Positions 48,232-58,236 of a DNA stretch of 64,000 bases are shown here, one piece after another (positions within the stretch are counted from its first letter, which is position 1; each line of letters begins with the position of its first letter). The position numbers were made by a program, and so were the translations under genes. The stretch comes from Nonomuraea candida (lineage in GTDB: Bacteria > Actinomycetota > Actinomycetes > Streptosporangiales > Streptosporangiaceae). The stretch is taken from NCBI RefSeq assembly GCF_000725485.1, contig NZ_JOAG01000037.1:62001-126000 (forward strand), read 5' to 3'. The notes under the pieces are model-generated. The model worked only from the letters and a program-made list of their open reading frames with translations. It was not told the origin of the DNA and searched no databases.

Positions 48232-50751
48232 GTGAGGCCCTATGCGTGGATGCCGTGGCCGTTGCGGTGGTCCGCTCGGGTGTTGACCGTGCTTCTCGCA
48301 CTGGTTCTGGTGCTGGCGGGGGTCTTCGTCTACACCGTGCGGAAGTCGTTTCCGCAGGTGGAGGGGTCGCTGCGGCTGCCGGGATTAACCGGAAGTGTCG
48401 AGATTTATCGCGATAAATCTGGGATTCCGCATATCTATGCCGACAGTGCCGCCGATCTCTTCATGGCGCAGGGGTTCGTGCACGCCCAGGACCGCTTCTT
48501 CGAGATGGACTTCCGCCGCCACATGACGGCCGGGCGCCTGTCGGAGCTGTTCGGCGAGGCCACCCTGGCCAACGACAAGGCGCTGCGGACCATGGGCTGG
48601 CGCCGGGTGGCCGAGCAGGAGGTGCCCAACCTCGCCCAGGAGACCCAGGACTACCTCAACGCCTACGCCAAGGGCGTCAACGCCTGGCTCGCCGCCAACC
48701 CCAACGCCTCCGACCGCAGCCTCGAATACTCCCTGCTCAAGATCCAGGGCGCCGGCGGCGACCCGGAGAAGTGGACCCCGGTCGACTCCGTGGCCTGGCT
48801 GAAGGCCATGGCATGGGACCTGCGCTCCAACGTCGAGGACGAGATCGACCGCGCCCTCGCGCTGACCAGGCTGCCGAAGGAGCGGGTCGAGCAGCTCTAC
48901 CCCGGCTATCCGTACGACCGCCACCTGCCGATCGTCACCGAGGGCGCGATCCAGCGGGGCCGCTTCAACCAGCGGGCCGAGCCGCGGCCGCGGGCCGGGC
49001 GGGCGGTCGACGACCGGGTCCTCGACCAGGCGGCCGACACGCTGGGGTCGGTGCCGAGCACGATGGGCACGGCCGACAGGGCCGGCATCGGGTCGAACTC
49101 GTGGGTGGTCTCCGGCGAGTACACCGCCGGTGGCAAGCCGCTGCTGGCCAACGACCCGCACCTGGGGGCGCAGATGCCGTCGGTGTGGTACCAGGCGGGG
49201 CTGCACTGCAGGAAGGTCACGCAGGAGTGCCCGTACGACGTGACGGGGTTCACGTTCTCCGGCGTGCCCGGGGTGATCATCGGGCACACGGACAAGATCG
49301 CGTGGGGCTTCACGAACCTGGGGCCCGACGTGGCCGACCTCTTCCTGGAGCAGGTGGACGGCGACACGTACCTCTACCGGGGCTCCCGGCTGCCGCTGGA
49401 CGTCCGGCGCGAGCAGATCAAGGTGGCCGGCGGCGACCCGGTCACGATCACCGTCAAGAGCACCCGGCACGGCCCGCTGATCAACGAGGTCATCCCCGAC
49501 GCCAAGCCCAGCGGCGAGGCCAACGCGGTGGCGCTGCAGTGGACGGCGCTGACGCCCGGCCACACGGCCGACGCCATCTTCGCGCTGAACAGGGCCGGCG
49601 GCTGGGAGGAGTTCCGGTCGGCCGCCGCGCTGTTCGACGTGCCCGCGCAGAACCTCATCTACGCCGACACCTCGGGCAGGATCGGCTACCAGGCCCCCGG
49701 CCGGATCCCGGTGCGCGAGAACGGCGACGGCACCTGGCCGGTGCCCGGCTGGACCGGCGAGTACGACTGGCGCGCCGCCCCCATCCCGTACGAGCAGCTC
49801 CCCTCCGTCCAGAACCCCGCCGACGGCTTCATCGTCACCGCCAACAACGCCGTCATCGACCCCTCCCGCTACCAGCCCCTGCTCACCAAGGACTGGTCGT
49901 ACGGCTACCGCTCCGAGCGCATCCGCACCCTCATCAAGCAGGCCATCCAGAAGGGCCCGATCGACGCCGCCGCCATGGCCCGCATCCAGCGGGACGACCA
50001 CAACGGCTTCGCCGACGTCCTCGTCCCGGCGCTGATGGAGGTGGACCTGGCCGGTCCCGGCGTACAGGCCAGGGAGCTGCTGAAGACGTGGGACGGCGCG
50101 CAGAGCCTCGACTCGGCCGCCGCCGCCTACTTCAACGCGGTCTGGCGCCAGGTGCTCGTGCTGACCTTCGGCGACGACCTGCCGCAGGCCGCCCGCCCCA
50201 CGGGAGGCGACCGCTGGTACGAGGTCGTCAGGCGGCTGCTGGAGGCCCCCGAGGACCCGTTCTGGGACGACGTGACCACCAAGGACGTCCACGAGACCCG
50301 CGACGACATCCTCCGCCAGGCGCTGGCCTCGGCCCACCACGAGCTGGCCGGCCTGCTGGGCGCGGACATCAAGGCGTGGCGCTGGGGCGATCTGCACCGG
50401 CTCGAACTCGTCCACGGCTCGCTGGGCACCTCGGGCATCGCGCCCATCGAGGCCCTGTTCAACCGGGGGCCGCTGGCGGTGGCGGGCGGCAAGGACGCGG
50501 TGAACGCCACGGGCTGGAACGTCCAGAAGAACTACTCGATCACGGCGGTGCCGTCGATGCGCATGATCGTCGACCTGTCCGACCTGGACAAGTCGCAGTG
50601 GATCAACCTGACGGGCGCCTCCGGGCACGCCTTCCACGACAACTACTGGGACCAGGCGGAGGCGTGGGCGCGGGGCGAGCTGCTGCCCATGCGCTCCGAT
50701 CCGGAGTCGGTGCGCAAGGCCGCCGTCCACACCCTCAAACTCAACCCCTGA
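48232..50751 (+). CDS. Penicillin acylase family protein (peptidase S45, Ntn hydrolase)
   Basis: An 839-residue exported protein. An N-terminal membrane helix/signal (VLTVLLALVLVLAGVFVYTV, about 18-38) is followed by the alpha chain (GIPHIYADSAADLFMAQGFVHAQDRFFEMD) and the spacer. Self-cleavage should occur before the nucleophile Ser in GIGSNSWVVSG; the beta chain follows (KPLLANDPHLGAQMP, ANNAVIDP...). The family hydrolyses amide bonds of acylated amines, including beta-lactams and acyl-homoserine lactones; the substrate here is unknown. GTG 48232 has AAGGAGG at good spacing; GTG 48226 is too close. Confidence 0.9.
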   Translation: MRPYAWMPWPLRWSARVLTVLLALVLVLAGVFVYTVRKSFPQVEGSLRLPGLTGSVEIYRDKSGIPHIYADSAADLFMAQGFVHAQDRFFEMDFRRHMTAGRLSELFGEATLANDKALRTMGWRRVAEQEVPNLAQETQDYLNAYAKGVNAWLAANPNASDRSLEYSLLKIQGAGGDPEKWTPVDSVAWLKAMAWDLRSNVEDEIDRALALTRLPKERVEQLYPGYPYDRHLPIVTEGAIQRGRFNQRAEPRPRAGRAVDDRVLDQAADTLGSVPSTMGTADRAGIGSNSWVVSGEYTAGGKPLLANDPHLGAQMPSVWYQAGLHCRKVTQECPYDVTGFTFSGVPGVIIGHTDKIAWGFTNLGPDVADLFLEQVDGDTYLYRGSRLPLDVRREQIKVAGGDPVTITVKSTRHGPLINEVIPDAKPSGEANAVALQWTALTPGHTADAIFALNRAGGWEEFRSAAALFDVPAQNLIYADTSGRIGYQAPGRIPVRENGDGTWPVPGWTGEYDWRAAPIPYEQLPSVQNPADGFIVTANNAVIDPSRYQPLLTKDWSYGYRSERIRTLIKQAIQKGPIDAAAMARIQRDDHNGFADVLVPALMEVDLAGPGVQARELLKTWDGAQSLDSAAAAYFNAVWRQVLVLTFGDDLPQAARPTGGDRWYEVVRRLLEAPEDPFWDDVTTKDVHETRDDILRQALASAHHELAGLLGADIKAWRWGDLHRLELVHGSLGTSGIAPIEALFNRGPLAVAGGKDAVNATGWNVQKNYSITAVPSMRMIVDLSDLDKSQWINLTGASGHAFHDNYWDQAEAWARGELLPMRSDPESVRKAAVHTLKLNP

Positions 50752-50762
50752 CCCTTCCGGGC

Positions 50763-50794
50763 CCGGCCCCCGGTTCGTCACGACCGGGGGCCGG
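50763..50794 (+). terminator. Terminator after the penicillin acylase gene
   Basis: A perfect 12-bp stem, ccggcccccggt (50763-50774) with accgggggccgg (50783-50794), 8-nt loop, starting 12 bp after the stop. Confidence 0.85.
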
Positions 50795-50847
50795 CTGCTT
50801 TCGGCCTGTGGCACACCGCATGTGAGGTTTTACCCGGCACTGTCAAA

Positions 50848-51267
50848 TCAGGAGCCCATGCGCCGCCGCCACCGCGCCGGCCGGTGCGGGTAGCCGCCGT
50901 CGTCCAGACCGGCCAGCCGCTCGAACACGTTGTACGCGGCCTGATGCCCGGAGACGATCACCGAGACCAGCATGGCCAGCAGGTAGAGCGGCAGCATCGG
51001 CGGCCCGAGACACCAGGCCCACTGCGTGGAGTGCCGCCCCTCGTGCCGGACCAGCCGCTCGCTGAGCGAGTCTCTCCTGGTCAGGACCACGTTCCCGACC
51101 GTGAACGCGGCCGCGAAGGGAAAGCGGTGGCGGTAGCCGAAGGCCAGGATGAGCCCGTCGGGACCGGGCCGCCTGGACGCGCCGCCGGCGATCGCGATCA
51201 GCAGGCCCAGCGGCGTGGAGAGGTTGGCGTAGTTCATCGCCCGCCGGAACCGGAAGCGCCTGTCCAT
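50848..51267 (-). CDS. Small membrane protein with HExxH-like motif
   Basis: A 139-residue protein with two or three hydrophobic stretches (STPLGLLIAIAGGAS, FPFAAAFTVGNVVL, PPMLPLYLLAMLVSVIVS). RLVRHEGRHSTQW contains HEGRH, which fits the HExxH zinc motif, and a conserved-looking QWAWCLGP follows. It might be a tiny membrane zincin, but no third ligand can be fixed and I do not recognise the family. ATG 51267. Divergent from the secreted protein at 51342. Confidence 0.55.
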   Translation of the reverse strand: MDRRFRFRRAMNYANLSTPLGLLIAIAGGASRRPGPDGLILAFGYRHRFPFAAAFTVGNVVLTRRDSLSERLVRHEGRHSTQWAWCLGPPMLPLYLLAMLVSVIVSGHQAAYNVFERLAGLDDGGYPHRPARWRRRMGS

Positions 51268-51341
51268 GCGTCTGAGTCTTGACCAATCTTGACAAGTCGG
51301 AATAATGATCCCCGTCCTGAAATCTCCCAAAGAGCAGGATT

Positions 51342-52316
51342 ATGAGATTCTCCATCCTGGGCGCGCTGCTCGGCACCGTCGCACTGGCAGGAGCCGGCGG
51401 AGTCGCGATCACCCAGACGTCAGCGGCCGATTCCCTACGATTCACCGACAATCCTTCCAACGCGCGGATGGCGTTAGCCGGCGACCCCTCCACGTCGCCG
51501 CCGGCGACCTCTCCGACCCCGACCCCCACCCCGACCGGAACCTCGACCGAGACCCCCGCCCCCACCCCGACCGCCCAGCCCACGGACGCGGAGTACACCG
51601 CCAAGACGCGGGTGGTCAAGAGACGGGGCGTCTCCTACCTGAACGTCTCGATCGCCTATGAGGGCGCGGCGTTCTTCAACGTCGAGCAGCGGGTGTGCAA
51701 GAGGAGGTCGTGCAAGACGGCGGACGTAGACCTCATGGTCTTCGACGGCTCGGGCGACGCCCGGGTCCGGCTGGGCTACGGCACGTACAAGAAACGCGGG
51801 CAGCCCGGCGTCAGCATGGCGCCGCTGCCGACCGTCACCGTCCGCGAGACGGTCACGGTGACCGAACCAGGTCCCACGGTCACCGTCACGGAGCCCGGTC
51901 CGACGGTCACGGAGACGTTCACCTGTCAGCCGTACGTCGAGCCCACCGGCACCCCGCTCCCGCCCGAGGAGCCCACCGTCACGCCTTCCCCGGACGGAAG
52001 CGTCACTCCCTCCGGGACGCCGTCGCCCACCGTGACGCCGTCCCCCTCCGACACCGCCACACCGGCGCCGTCCGGCACCGTGCCGACGGTCCCCTCGCAG
52101 ACCCCGACCACGACTCCCACCGACGGCCTCCCGCCGGAGGAGCCCACGGAGAGCCCCACGGAGAGCCCCACCGGGATCCCCACCTGCCCGCCGCCCTCCG
52201 AGCCGCCCGTCGAGCCGCCCACAGAGCCCACAGAGCCGCCCGCGGAGAGCCCGACCGCGACCGGCACCCCGACGGCCACGCCGTCGGAGTCGGCCACCAC
52301 TCCCACCGGCCGGTAG
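51342..52316 (+). CDS. Secreted Pro/Thr/Ser-rich protein
   Basis: A 324-residue protein with a signal peptide (MRFSILGALLGTVALAGAGGV, cut after about residue 29). A TPTPTPTPT linker and a small domain (about 80-150, YTAKTRVVKRRGVSYLNVSIAY ... CKRRSCKTADVDLMV) with paired cysteines follow. After about 165 there are TVTVTEPGP repeats and a long Pro/Thr/Glu/Ser tail, probably spanning the cell wall or glycosylated. I do not recognise the domain. A strong bidirectional terminator lies after the stop. Confidence 0.65.
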   Translation: MRFSILGALLGTVALAGAGGVAITQTSAADSLRFTDNPSNARMALAGDPSTSPPATSPTPTPTPTGTSTETPAPTPTAQPTDAEYTAKTRVVKRRGVSYLNVSIAYEGAAFFNVEQRVCKRRSCKTADVDLMVFDGSGDARVRLGYGTYKKRGQPGVSMAPLPTVTVRETVTVTEPGPTVTVTEPGPTVTETFTCQPYVEPTGTPLPPEEPTVTPSPDGSVTPSGTPSPTVTPSPSDTATPAPSGTVPTVPSQTPTTTPTDGLPPEEPTESPTESPTGIPTCPPPSEPPVEPPTEPTEPPAESPTATGTPTATPSESATTPTGR

Positions 52317-52330
52317 GGCCGCAGCACGTC

Positions 52331-52361
52331 CATCGGGCCGGGCCCCGTGCCCGGCCCGATG
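52331..52361. terminator. Bidirectional terminator
   Basis: A perfect 13-bp inverted repeat, catcgggccgggc (52331-52343) and gcccggcccgatg (52349-52361), with loop cccgt, between the convergent secreted-protein and flavin-reductase genes. Confidence 0.88.
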
Positions 52362-52372
52362 CGTGTCCGGGG

Positions 52373-52867
52373 TCAGAGGGACTTGTAGCGGCCCTCGTGG
52401 TAGACCAGCGGCGGGCCGTCCGACGGCGTGCCCAGCGCGGTGACCCCGCCCACCACGATCGAGTGGTCCCCGCCGTCGTGCACCGCGGTCGTGGCGCACT
52501 CGATGGTGGCGATCGCCCCGTCGAACAGCGCCACCCCCGACTCCCCCCGATGGTGCGGCCACCGGGCGAGCTGCCCGTTCAGCGGCCGGCCCCGGTGGGC
52601 GAAGAAGCGCGAGGCGTCCTCCATGGAGGCGGGCAGGACCGACACGCCCCACACCCCCGCCTCCAGCACCGCCTCGTGGAACCTGGCCACCTTCTCCGCG
52701 CAGAACAGCACGAGCAGCGGATCGAGCGACACGGAGGTGAAGGAGTTGATGGTCATCGCATGATCGACGTCGCCCAGCCTGGTCGTGACGATCGCGACTC
52801 CGGTGGCGAAGCGGCCGACGACGTTGCGGTACGTTCCGGGGTCCACGTGCCGCTCGATGGAATGCAC
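52373..52867 (-). CDS. Flavin reductase family protein (HpaC-like FMN-binding)
   Basis: A 164-residue FMN-binding split-barrel protein: YRNVVGRFATGVAIVTTRLGDVDHAMTINSFTSVSLDPLLVLFCAEK is the classic opening of the NAD(P)H:FMN reductase family, and GVWGVSVLP, HSIVVGGVTAL and PLVYHEGRYKSL complete it. It supplies reduced flavin to a monooxygenase; the partner oxygenase is not adjacent. GTG 52867. Confidence 0.9.
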   Translation of the reverse strand: MHSIERHVDPGTYRNVVGRFATGVAIVTTRLGDVDHAMTINSFTSVSLDPLLVLFCAEKVARFHEAVLEAGVWGVSVLPASMEDASRFFAHRGRPLNGQLARWPHHRGESGVALFDGAIATIECATTAVHDGGDHSIVVGGVTALGTPSDGPPLVYHEGRYKSL

Positions 52868-52884
52868 CTAGTTACTTTATGCCT

Positions 52885-53301
52885 TTACGTCTGATTATTC
52901 GGAGGGTACCCGCGCAGGAGCCAGGATCCCCCTCCCGACGAGGGCGAGAGCAGATAGGCCGCGACAAGGCCCACCAATCCTCCGTACAGGTAGACGTATC
53001 CCTGCGGACCGCTCGCGATCACCAGGTCCCCGGCCTTCAGCTCCAGCGTGAACGGCATCGTCACCAGCAGCCAGCCGAGCGCCGTCACCATCGCCCCGAG
53101 CCGGGCTCGCATCAGCTTGCCCGCCCCCAGGCAGACCCCGAACAACATCAGCACCCAGAAGATCGCCGAGCCCGGGACCGGGCCGGCCTGCCACACCGGA
53201 TGGGTGAAACCGCCGACGACCGCCATGACGACCCCGAGCACGAACAGCATGCCGTACGCCGCGCCGCCCAGCGCCGACTCGGCCTGGCTGCGATGTTCCA
53301 T
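52885..53301 (-). CDS. DUF6113 membrane protein
   Basis: A 138-residue protein with four predicted membrane helices (AAYGMLFVLGVVMAVVGGF, SAIFWVLMLFGVCLGAGKL, GAMVTALGWLLVTMPFTLEL, YVYLYGGLVGLVAAYLLSP). It matches the actinobacterial DUF6113 family, which is regularly found next to mshB, as here (11 bp downstream of the mshB stop). The function is unknown. ATG 53301. Confidence 0.75.
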   Translation of the reverse strand: MEHRSQAESALGGAAYGMLFVLGVVMAVVGGFTHPVWQAGPVPGSAIFWVLMLFGVCLGAGKLMRARLGAMVTALGWLLVTMPFTLELKAGDLVIASGPQGYVYLYGGLVGLVAAYLLSPSSGGGSWLLRGYPPNNQT

Positions 53302-53312
53302 GTCGAACGAGG

Positions 53313-54218
53313 TTAGTGGATGCCCGCGAAAAGATCGTTCTCGCGGTTGTGCGGCTCGCCCAGGCCCCCCGACTCGACCGGCGGCCCCGGCACGGGCGGG
53401 CCGGGCACGCCGATGGCCAGCGTGTAGTGCTCGACGGCCAGCACCTCCTGGCCGATGTTGTTGGACAGGGCGTACCAGGGCGGGTCGACGCTGATCTGCG
53501 TGGCGTGCGCGCGCAGCGCCTCCAGCTTGTTGCCGATCCAGGGACGCGCGTCGATCTCGGTGGTGATGTCCTCGTCGGGACTGCCGAACGGCATGTCGTC
53601 GACGTTCTCGACGAGGAAGTCGACGCCGGAGTCGCGCAGCGCCTCGGCCCCGCGCCGCATGACGGAGCGGGCGACGGCCGTGTGGTAGAACTTCGCGATC
53701 TGCCACGGCTCGCCCGCGCCGAAGCCCGCGGTCGCGGCCAGCTCGAACGCCCTGCGCGCGACCCGATGGGCCTGGATGTGGTCGGGGTGGCCGTAGAAGC
53801 CGTTGTCGTCGTAGGTGACCAGGACCTGGGGGCGTACCTCGCGGATGACCTTGACCAGCTCTCCGGCGGCCTCGTCGAGGTCGGCGCGCCAGAACGCCCG
53901 CGGGTGCTCGTTGGAGGCCGCGCCCATCATGCCCGAGTCGCGCCAGCGGCCGGGCTCGCCCAGGAAGCGGTGGTCCTCGACGCCGAGCGCCTGGCAGGCC
54001 GCGGCCAGCTCACCGACGCGGTACGGCCCGAGCGCGTCGTCCTGATCGGCGGCCAGATGCGCGAGGTCCTTGGGGATGATCTCCCCCTCCTCGCCGAGCG
54101 TGCACGTCACCAGCGTCACGTGGGCGCCCTCCGCGACGTATTTGGCCATGGTCGCGCCGGTGCCGATCGTCTCGTCGTCGGGATGGGCGTGCACGAGCAG
54201 CAGCCGTCGGTCAGTCAT
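53313..54218 (-). CDS. mshB: N-acetyl-1-D-myo-inositol-2-amino-2-deoxy-alpha-D-glucopyranoside deacetylase MshB
   Basis: A 301-residue LmbE/PIG-L-family zinc deacetylase. Ligands and base are in VHAHPDDE (His, Asp, Asp) and [10 protein letters not shown] (His). It deacetylates GlcNAc-Ins in mycothiol synthesis, the main low-molecular-weight thiol of actinobacteria, and is the counterpart of M. tuberculosis Rv1170. Long [12 protein letters not shown] tail. ATG 54218; TAGGCT seven bases upstream suggests a leaderless transcript. Divergent from the S9 peptidase with only 33 bp between starts. Confidence 0.93.
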   Translation of the reverse strand: MTDRRLLLVHAHPDDETIGTGATMAKYVAEGAHVTLVTCTLGEEGEIIPKDLAHLAADQDDALGPYRVGELAAACQALGVEDHRFLGEPGRWRDSGMMGAASNEHPRAFWRADLDEAAGELVKVIREVRPQVLVTYDDNGFYGHPDHIQAHRVARRAFELAATAGFGAGEPWQIAKFYHTAVARSVMRRGAEALRDSGVDFLVENVDDMPFGSPDEDITTEIDARPWIGNKLEALRAHATQISVDPPWYALSNNIGQEVLAVEHYTLAIGVPGPPVPGPPVESGGLGEPHNRENDLFAGIH

Positions 54219-54251
54219 GCCCACGAGCCTAGCAATGGCAGGATTGACGCC

Positions 54252-56318
54252 ATGAGCGAGAGCTTTCCGCGCCTGTCTGCCAGGACCCGCCGGTTCACTC
54301 TGGGCGTGCCCAGAGGCTTCACGATCTCCCCGGACGGCGGCCGGGTGGTGTTCCTGCGGACCAGGTCGGGCACCGACCCGGTGACCTGTCTGTGGGAGCT
54401 CGACACCGCCACCCACGTCGAGCGCCTGGTCGTCGACCCGCGCACGCTCCACTCCTCCGACGAGGAGGACCTGCCGCCGGAGGAGCGCGCCAGGCGCGAG
54501 CGCAGCCGCGAGGCGGCGGGCGGCGTGGTGGCCTACGCCACCGACGCCGGCGTGACGCGGGCCTGCTTCGCCCTGTCCGGCGGGCTCTACACGGTGGAGC
54601 TGGCGAGCGGGCAGACGCGCAGGCTCGACACGCCGGGCGCGGTGATCGACCCCCGCCTGTCCCCCGACGGGCGACATGTCGCCTACGTCACCGGTGGCGC
54701 GCTGCGCGTGCAGGATCTGCTCTCGGGCGAGGACCGCGCGCTGGCCGAGCCGGAGTCGCCGACCGTGACCTACGGGCTGGCCGAGTTCATCGCCGCCGAG
54801 GAGATGGACCGGATGCGCGGCCACTGGTGGGCGCCGTCGGGCGACGCGCTGCTGGTCGAACGCGCCGACGAGGCTCCCGTCCAGGTCTGGCACATCGCCG
54901 ACCCGGCCAACCCCGACCGCCCGCCGGCGGCCCAGCGCTACCCGGCCGCGGGCACGCCCAACGCCCGCACCGAGCTGTTCGTGCTGGGGCTCGACGGGTC
55001 GCGGGTGGCGGTGCCGTACGACGAGGAATACCTCGCCACCGCGTCCTGGGACTCCCACGCGCTGTCGATCGTGACGCTGACCCGCGACCAGCGCACGATG
55101 CGGCTGTTCGAGATCGACCCGGCGACGGGCGCCGCCACGCTCGTCCGCGAGGACACCGACCCCGCCTGGGTCGACATCGTCGCCGGCGTGCCCGCGCACC
55201 TCGACGACGGCTCCCTCGTCTGGGTGGCCAACTCCGAGGGCGGCCACCGGCTGTTCGTGGGCGACCGCGCGGTCACCCCGCCCACGCTCCAGGTGCGGGC
55301 CGTGCTCGACGTCGACCACGACAGCGTGCTGTTCAGCGCGAGCGGCGACCCGACCGAGATCCACCTGTGGACATGGGACGGCCACTCGCTGCTGCCCGTC
55401 TCGACCCGTTCCGGGGTGTTCTCCGGGCGGATGTCGGGCGGGGTCGGCGTGCTGACCGAGCAGAGCCTCGACGCCGAGGGCGTCTCCACCACCGTCGTGC
55501 GCCGTGACGGCATGGCCGTGCCGATCCCGTCCTACGCCGAGCGCCCCGGCCTCGACCTGCGCGTCTCGCTGGGCCGCTCCGGCCGCCGCGAGCTGGCCAC
55601 CGCCGTGGTGCTGCCCTCCTGGCACGAGCAGGGCTCGGGCAAGCTGCCGGTGCTCATGGACCCGTACGGCGGGCCGCACGCCCAGCGGGTGCTCAACAGG
55701 CGCGGCGCCTTCCTGGAGAGCCAGTGGTTCGCCGAGCAGGGCTTCGCCGTCATCGTGGCCGACGGCCGCGGCACCCCGGGCCGGGGCACGGAGTTCGAGC
55801 GCGCCGTGCTCAACGACCTGGCCACCCCCGCGCTGGAGGACCAGATCGACGCGCTGCACGGCGTGGCCGAGCAATACCCCGACGACCTCGACCTGACGCG
55901 GGTGGCCATCCGCGGCTGGTCGTTCGGCGGCTTCCTGGCCGCGCTCGCGGTGCTGCGCCGCCCCGACGTCTTCCACGCGGCGGTGGCGGGCGCGCCGGTG
56001 ACGGACTGGCGGCTCTACGACACCTGCTACACCGAGCGCTACCTGGGCGATCCGGGCGAGCAGCCGGAGGTCTACGAGAAGTCGTCGCTGTTCGCCGACG
56101 CGGCCAAGCTGGAGCGGCCCCTGCTGCTGATCCACGGTCTGGCCGACGACAACGTCGTGGCCGCCCACACCCTCCGCCTCTCCTCGGCCCTGCTGGCGGC
56201 CGGCCGCCAGCACAGCGTGCTGCCGCTGTCGGGGGTGACGCACATGACGCCGCAGGAGGTCGTCGCGGAGAACCTCCTCCTGCTGCAGGTGGACTTCCTG
56301 AAGAAGTCCCTGGGCTGA
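54252..56318 (+). CDS. S9-family prolyl oligopeptidase / dipeptidyl peptidase-like
   Basis: A 688-residue protein with an N-terminal beta-propeller (1-420, ending before [20 protein letters not shown]) and a C-terminal alpha/beta-hydrolase domain. Catalytic residues: Ser in GWSFGG (about 557), Asp in GLADDNVV, His in SGVTHM. The motif [11 protein letters not shown] is typical of the DPP-IV/acylaminoacyl peptidase group. Propeller residues [10 protein letters not shown] resemble the DPP-IV double-Glu motif, suggesting N-terminal dipeptide release. No signal peptide. ATG 54252. Confidence 0.88.
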   Translation: MSESFPRLSARTRRFTLGVPRGFTISPDGGRVVFLRTRSGTDPVTCLWELDTATHVERLVVDPRTLHSSDEEDLPPEERARRERSREAAGGVVAYATDAGVTRACFALSGGLYTVELASGQTRRLDTPGAVIDPRLSPDGRHVAYVTGGALRVQDLLSGEDRALAEPESPTVTYGLAEFIAAEEMDRMRGHWWAPSGDALLVERADEAPVQVWHIADPANPDRPPAAQRYPAAGTPNARTELFVLGLDGSRVAVPYDEEYLATASWDSHALSIVTLTRDQRTMRLFEIDPATGAATLVREDTDPAWVDIVAGVPAHLDDGSLVWVANSEGGHRLFVGDRAVTPPTLQVRAVLDVDHDSVLFSASGDPTEIHLWTWDGHSLLPVSTRSGVFSGRMSGGVGVLTEQSLDAEGVSTTVVRRDGMAVPIPSYAERPGLDLRVSLGRSGRRELATAVVLPSWHEQGSGKLPVLMDPYGGPHAQRVLNRRGAFLESQWFAEQGFAVIVADGRGTPGRGTEFERAVLNDLATPALEDQIDALHGVAEQYPDDLDLTRVAIRGWSFGGFLAALAVLRRPDVFHAAVAGAPVTDWRLYDTCYTERYLGDPGEQPEVYEKSSLFADAAKLERPLLLIHGLADDNVVAAHTLRLSSALLAAGRQHSVLPLSGVTHMTPQEVVAENLLLLQVDFLKKSLG

Positions 56319-56324
56319 CCTCTC

Positions 56325-56363
56325 CCGGCCCGGGCCCGGCCACACGAGCCGCGCCCGGGCCGG
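56325..56363 (+). terminator. Terminator after the S9 peptidase gene
   Basis: An 11-bp perfect inverted repeat, ccggcccgggc (56325-56335) and gcccgggccgg (56353-56363), with a 17-nt loop, starting 7 bp after the stop. Confidence 0.7.
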
Positions 56364-56439
56364 CCCACCTGAGCCGGCCGTCCACCATCGACGACCCGAG
56401 ACTGTCGACCACCCCGAGCCGGTCGTCTGCCTTTTGGGC

Positions 56440-56502
56440 AAACCACGGTCTGACAACCCCTGGTCCTACGCGCCCCCTCCGAAGACCAAACCCTGGTCTG
56501 AC
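56440..56502. promoter_or_regulatory. Repeated operator-like motif upstream of the S33 peptidase gene
   Basis: AAACCACGGTCTGAC (56440-56454) and AAACCCTGGTCTGAC (56488-56502) match at 13 of 15 positions, 48 bp apart; a weaker CCCTGGTCCTACGC lies between them at 56457. They lie 27-90 bp before the next gene, where a regulator could bind. Confidence 0.4.
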
Positions 56503-56528
56503 GCGATCCGGCCCTCCGCTCCGGCATC

Positions 56529-58151
56529 GTGAACGCCATGTTCAAGCCCCTCGCCCTCACCCTCGCCCTGCTCAGCGCGGCCGCACAGCCGGCGACGGCC
56601 ACCACCACGGCAACCACCACGGCAACCAAGCCGATCGCCTCCTCCACCGCCCCGGCCACAGCTGGGAGCACCATCCCCACCCCGCCGAGAGAGTCCGCGA
56701 CCGCCGCCCCACCAGAAGGGCCTGGGGCCGCGACGCTCAAGTGGCAGCCCTGCCCCCATGACAAGATCGGCATGGAGTGTGCCGACCTCCAGGTCCCGGT
56801 CAACTGGCAGAAACCCGACGGCCGCAAGATCACCCTCAAGCTGGGCCGCCTGAAGGCCACGGGAGGCGCGGAGGCCAAGCCGAGCCGCGCAGACGCACAA
56901 GGCACACCGAACCCTCGGAAGAGCACCGCAGACCCGGGAGGCCGGCCGAGCCCCGTGAAGGCCGCGGGAGACGCGGGAGGGTCGGTCCTGGTGGCCTACG
57001 GCGGTCCGGGCGGCCCCGGCATCGCGATGACGCAGTCCCTCCCCCACTGGTGGGCTGAGCTGCGCAAAACCATGGACATCGTCACGTGGGACACCCGCGG
57101 CTACGGCGGCGAGCAGTTCCAGGGCCTCAGCACGGGCCTGCCGTGCGCGTGGACCCGCATCCCCATCGCCGACTTCCCGGAGGACGACGCCGACTTCGGC
57201 CGCCTGTCCGACACCAACCGCGGCTACGCCGAAGCGTGCCGGCTCAAAGACCCCGAGCTGTTCGCCAACATGAGCTCGGCCGACCACGCCAGAGACATGG
57301 AGGCGATCAGGCAGGCCCTCGGCGACGACAAGCTCAACTACTACGGCGCCTCCTACGCGGGCTTCTACGGCCAGTCCTATGCCCGCCTGTTCCCCGGCCG
57401 CGTCCGCACGATGGTCCTGGACGGCACGCTCAACCACAGCACCGCCGACTGGTCCCGGGAGCTGGAGGAGTCGGCGAGGTCCAACGAGCGCTCCATGCGG
57501 CGCTTCTTCACCTGGTGCGCCACCAACGGCTGCGAGGACGTGCCCGGCCTCTGGCGCAGGCTGATCGCCAAAGCCGACCGCACCCCCATCCCCACCAAGA
57601 CGGCCAACGTCGCCTACCGGACGGCCGACCTCCAGTCCTTCGCCCTCGGCCTGGCCCGTCAGGGCGTCCAGGGCTGGCCTCGCCTGGCCCAGGCGATCAG
57701 GAAGGCGAGCAGGGGCGACGCCTCCGACTTCGTGCCCTCCCGCGGTGCCCGCTACCCCGACCAGGCCACCCCGGTCACCGAATGCACCGACTGGCCCCGC
57801 TTCGCCGACCACAAGGAGTTGACCGCCGCCCTCAGCCGACTGCGCAAGGCGGCCCCCGACACGGGCGCGGCCAACACCCTGGCCTCGGCCACCCTCGGCT
57901 GCATCGGCTGGCCCGTGCCGGTCACCAACCCGCCCGCCGCCCTTCCCAAGAGCCTCCCGCCCCTGCTCGGAGCAGGCGCGTGGGGCGAGTCAGAGGCGTC
58001 CGAACGCCTCCTCTCCCAGGTCCCGGGCAGCGTGACGATCCACCACGACGGCCCCGGCCACACCCTCTACGGCACCAACCCCTGCGCCCGCGACCACATC
58101 AACCACTACCTCACCACGGGCACCCTCCCCCCACCCAAAACCCACTGCTGA
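56529..58151 (+). CDS. Secreted tripeptidyl aminopeptidase-like S33 hydrolase
   Basis: A 540-residue exported alpha/beta hydrolase. A signal peptide (PLALTLALLSAAAQPATA) is followed by a Thr/Ala/Pro-rich linker, LKWQPCPHDKIGMECADLQVPVNW (family start), GGPGGPGIAM (oxyanion loop), YGASYAGFYG (catalytic Ser) and a C-terminal TAP-like domain ending GHTLYGTNPC with the catalytic His. Several cysteines suggest disulfides. It resembles Streptomyces tripeptidyl aminopeptidases SlpD/E and Tap. GTG 56529 or ATG 56538 could be the start. Confidence 0.88.
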   Translation: MNAMFKPLALTLALLSAAAQPATATTTATTTATKPIASSTAPATAGSTIPTPPRESATAAPPEGPGAATLKWQPCPHDKIGMECADLQVPVNWQKPDGRKITLKLGRLKATGGAEAKPSRADAQGTPNPRKSTADPGGRPSPVKAAGDAGGSVLVAYGGPGGPGIAMTQSLPHWWAELRKTMDIVTWDTRGYGGEQFQGLSTGLPCAWTRIPIADFPEDDADFGRLSDTNRGYAEACRLKDPELFANMSSADHARDMEAIRQALGDDKLNYYGASYAGFYGQSYARLFPGRVRTMVLDGTLNHSTADWSRELEESARSNERSMRRFFTWCATNGCEDVPGLWRRLIAKADRTPIPTKTANVAYRTADLQSFALGLARQGVQGWPRLAQAIRKASRGDASDFVPSRGARYPDQATPVTECTDWPRFADHKELTAALSRLRKAAPDTGAANTLASATLGCIGWPVPVTNPPAALPKSLPPLLGAGAWGESEASERLLSQVPGSVTIHHDGPGHTLYGTNPCARDHINHYLTTGTLPPPKTHC

Positions 58152-58236
58152 CCCACCCCAAGGGTGGTGGTGAGGCCCAGAAGGGAGTGATCTCAGGCGT
58201 CAGGAGGAGGCGGCGGCGGTGCGTGGAAGGCCAGCA

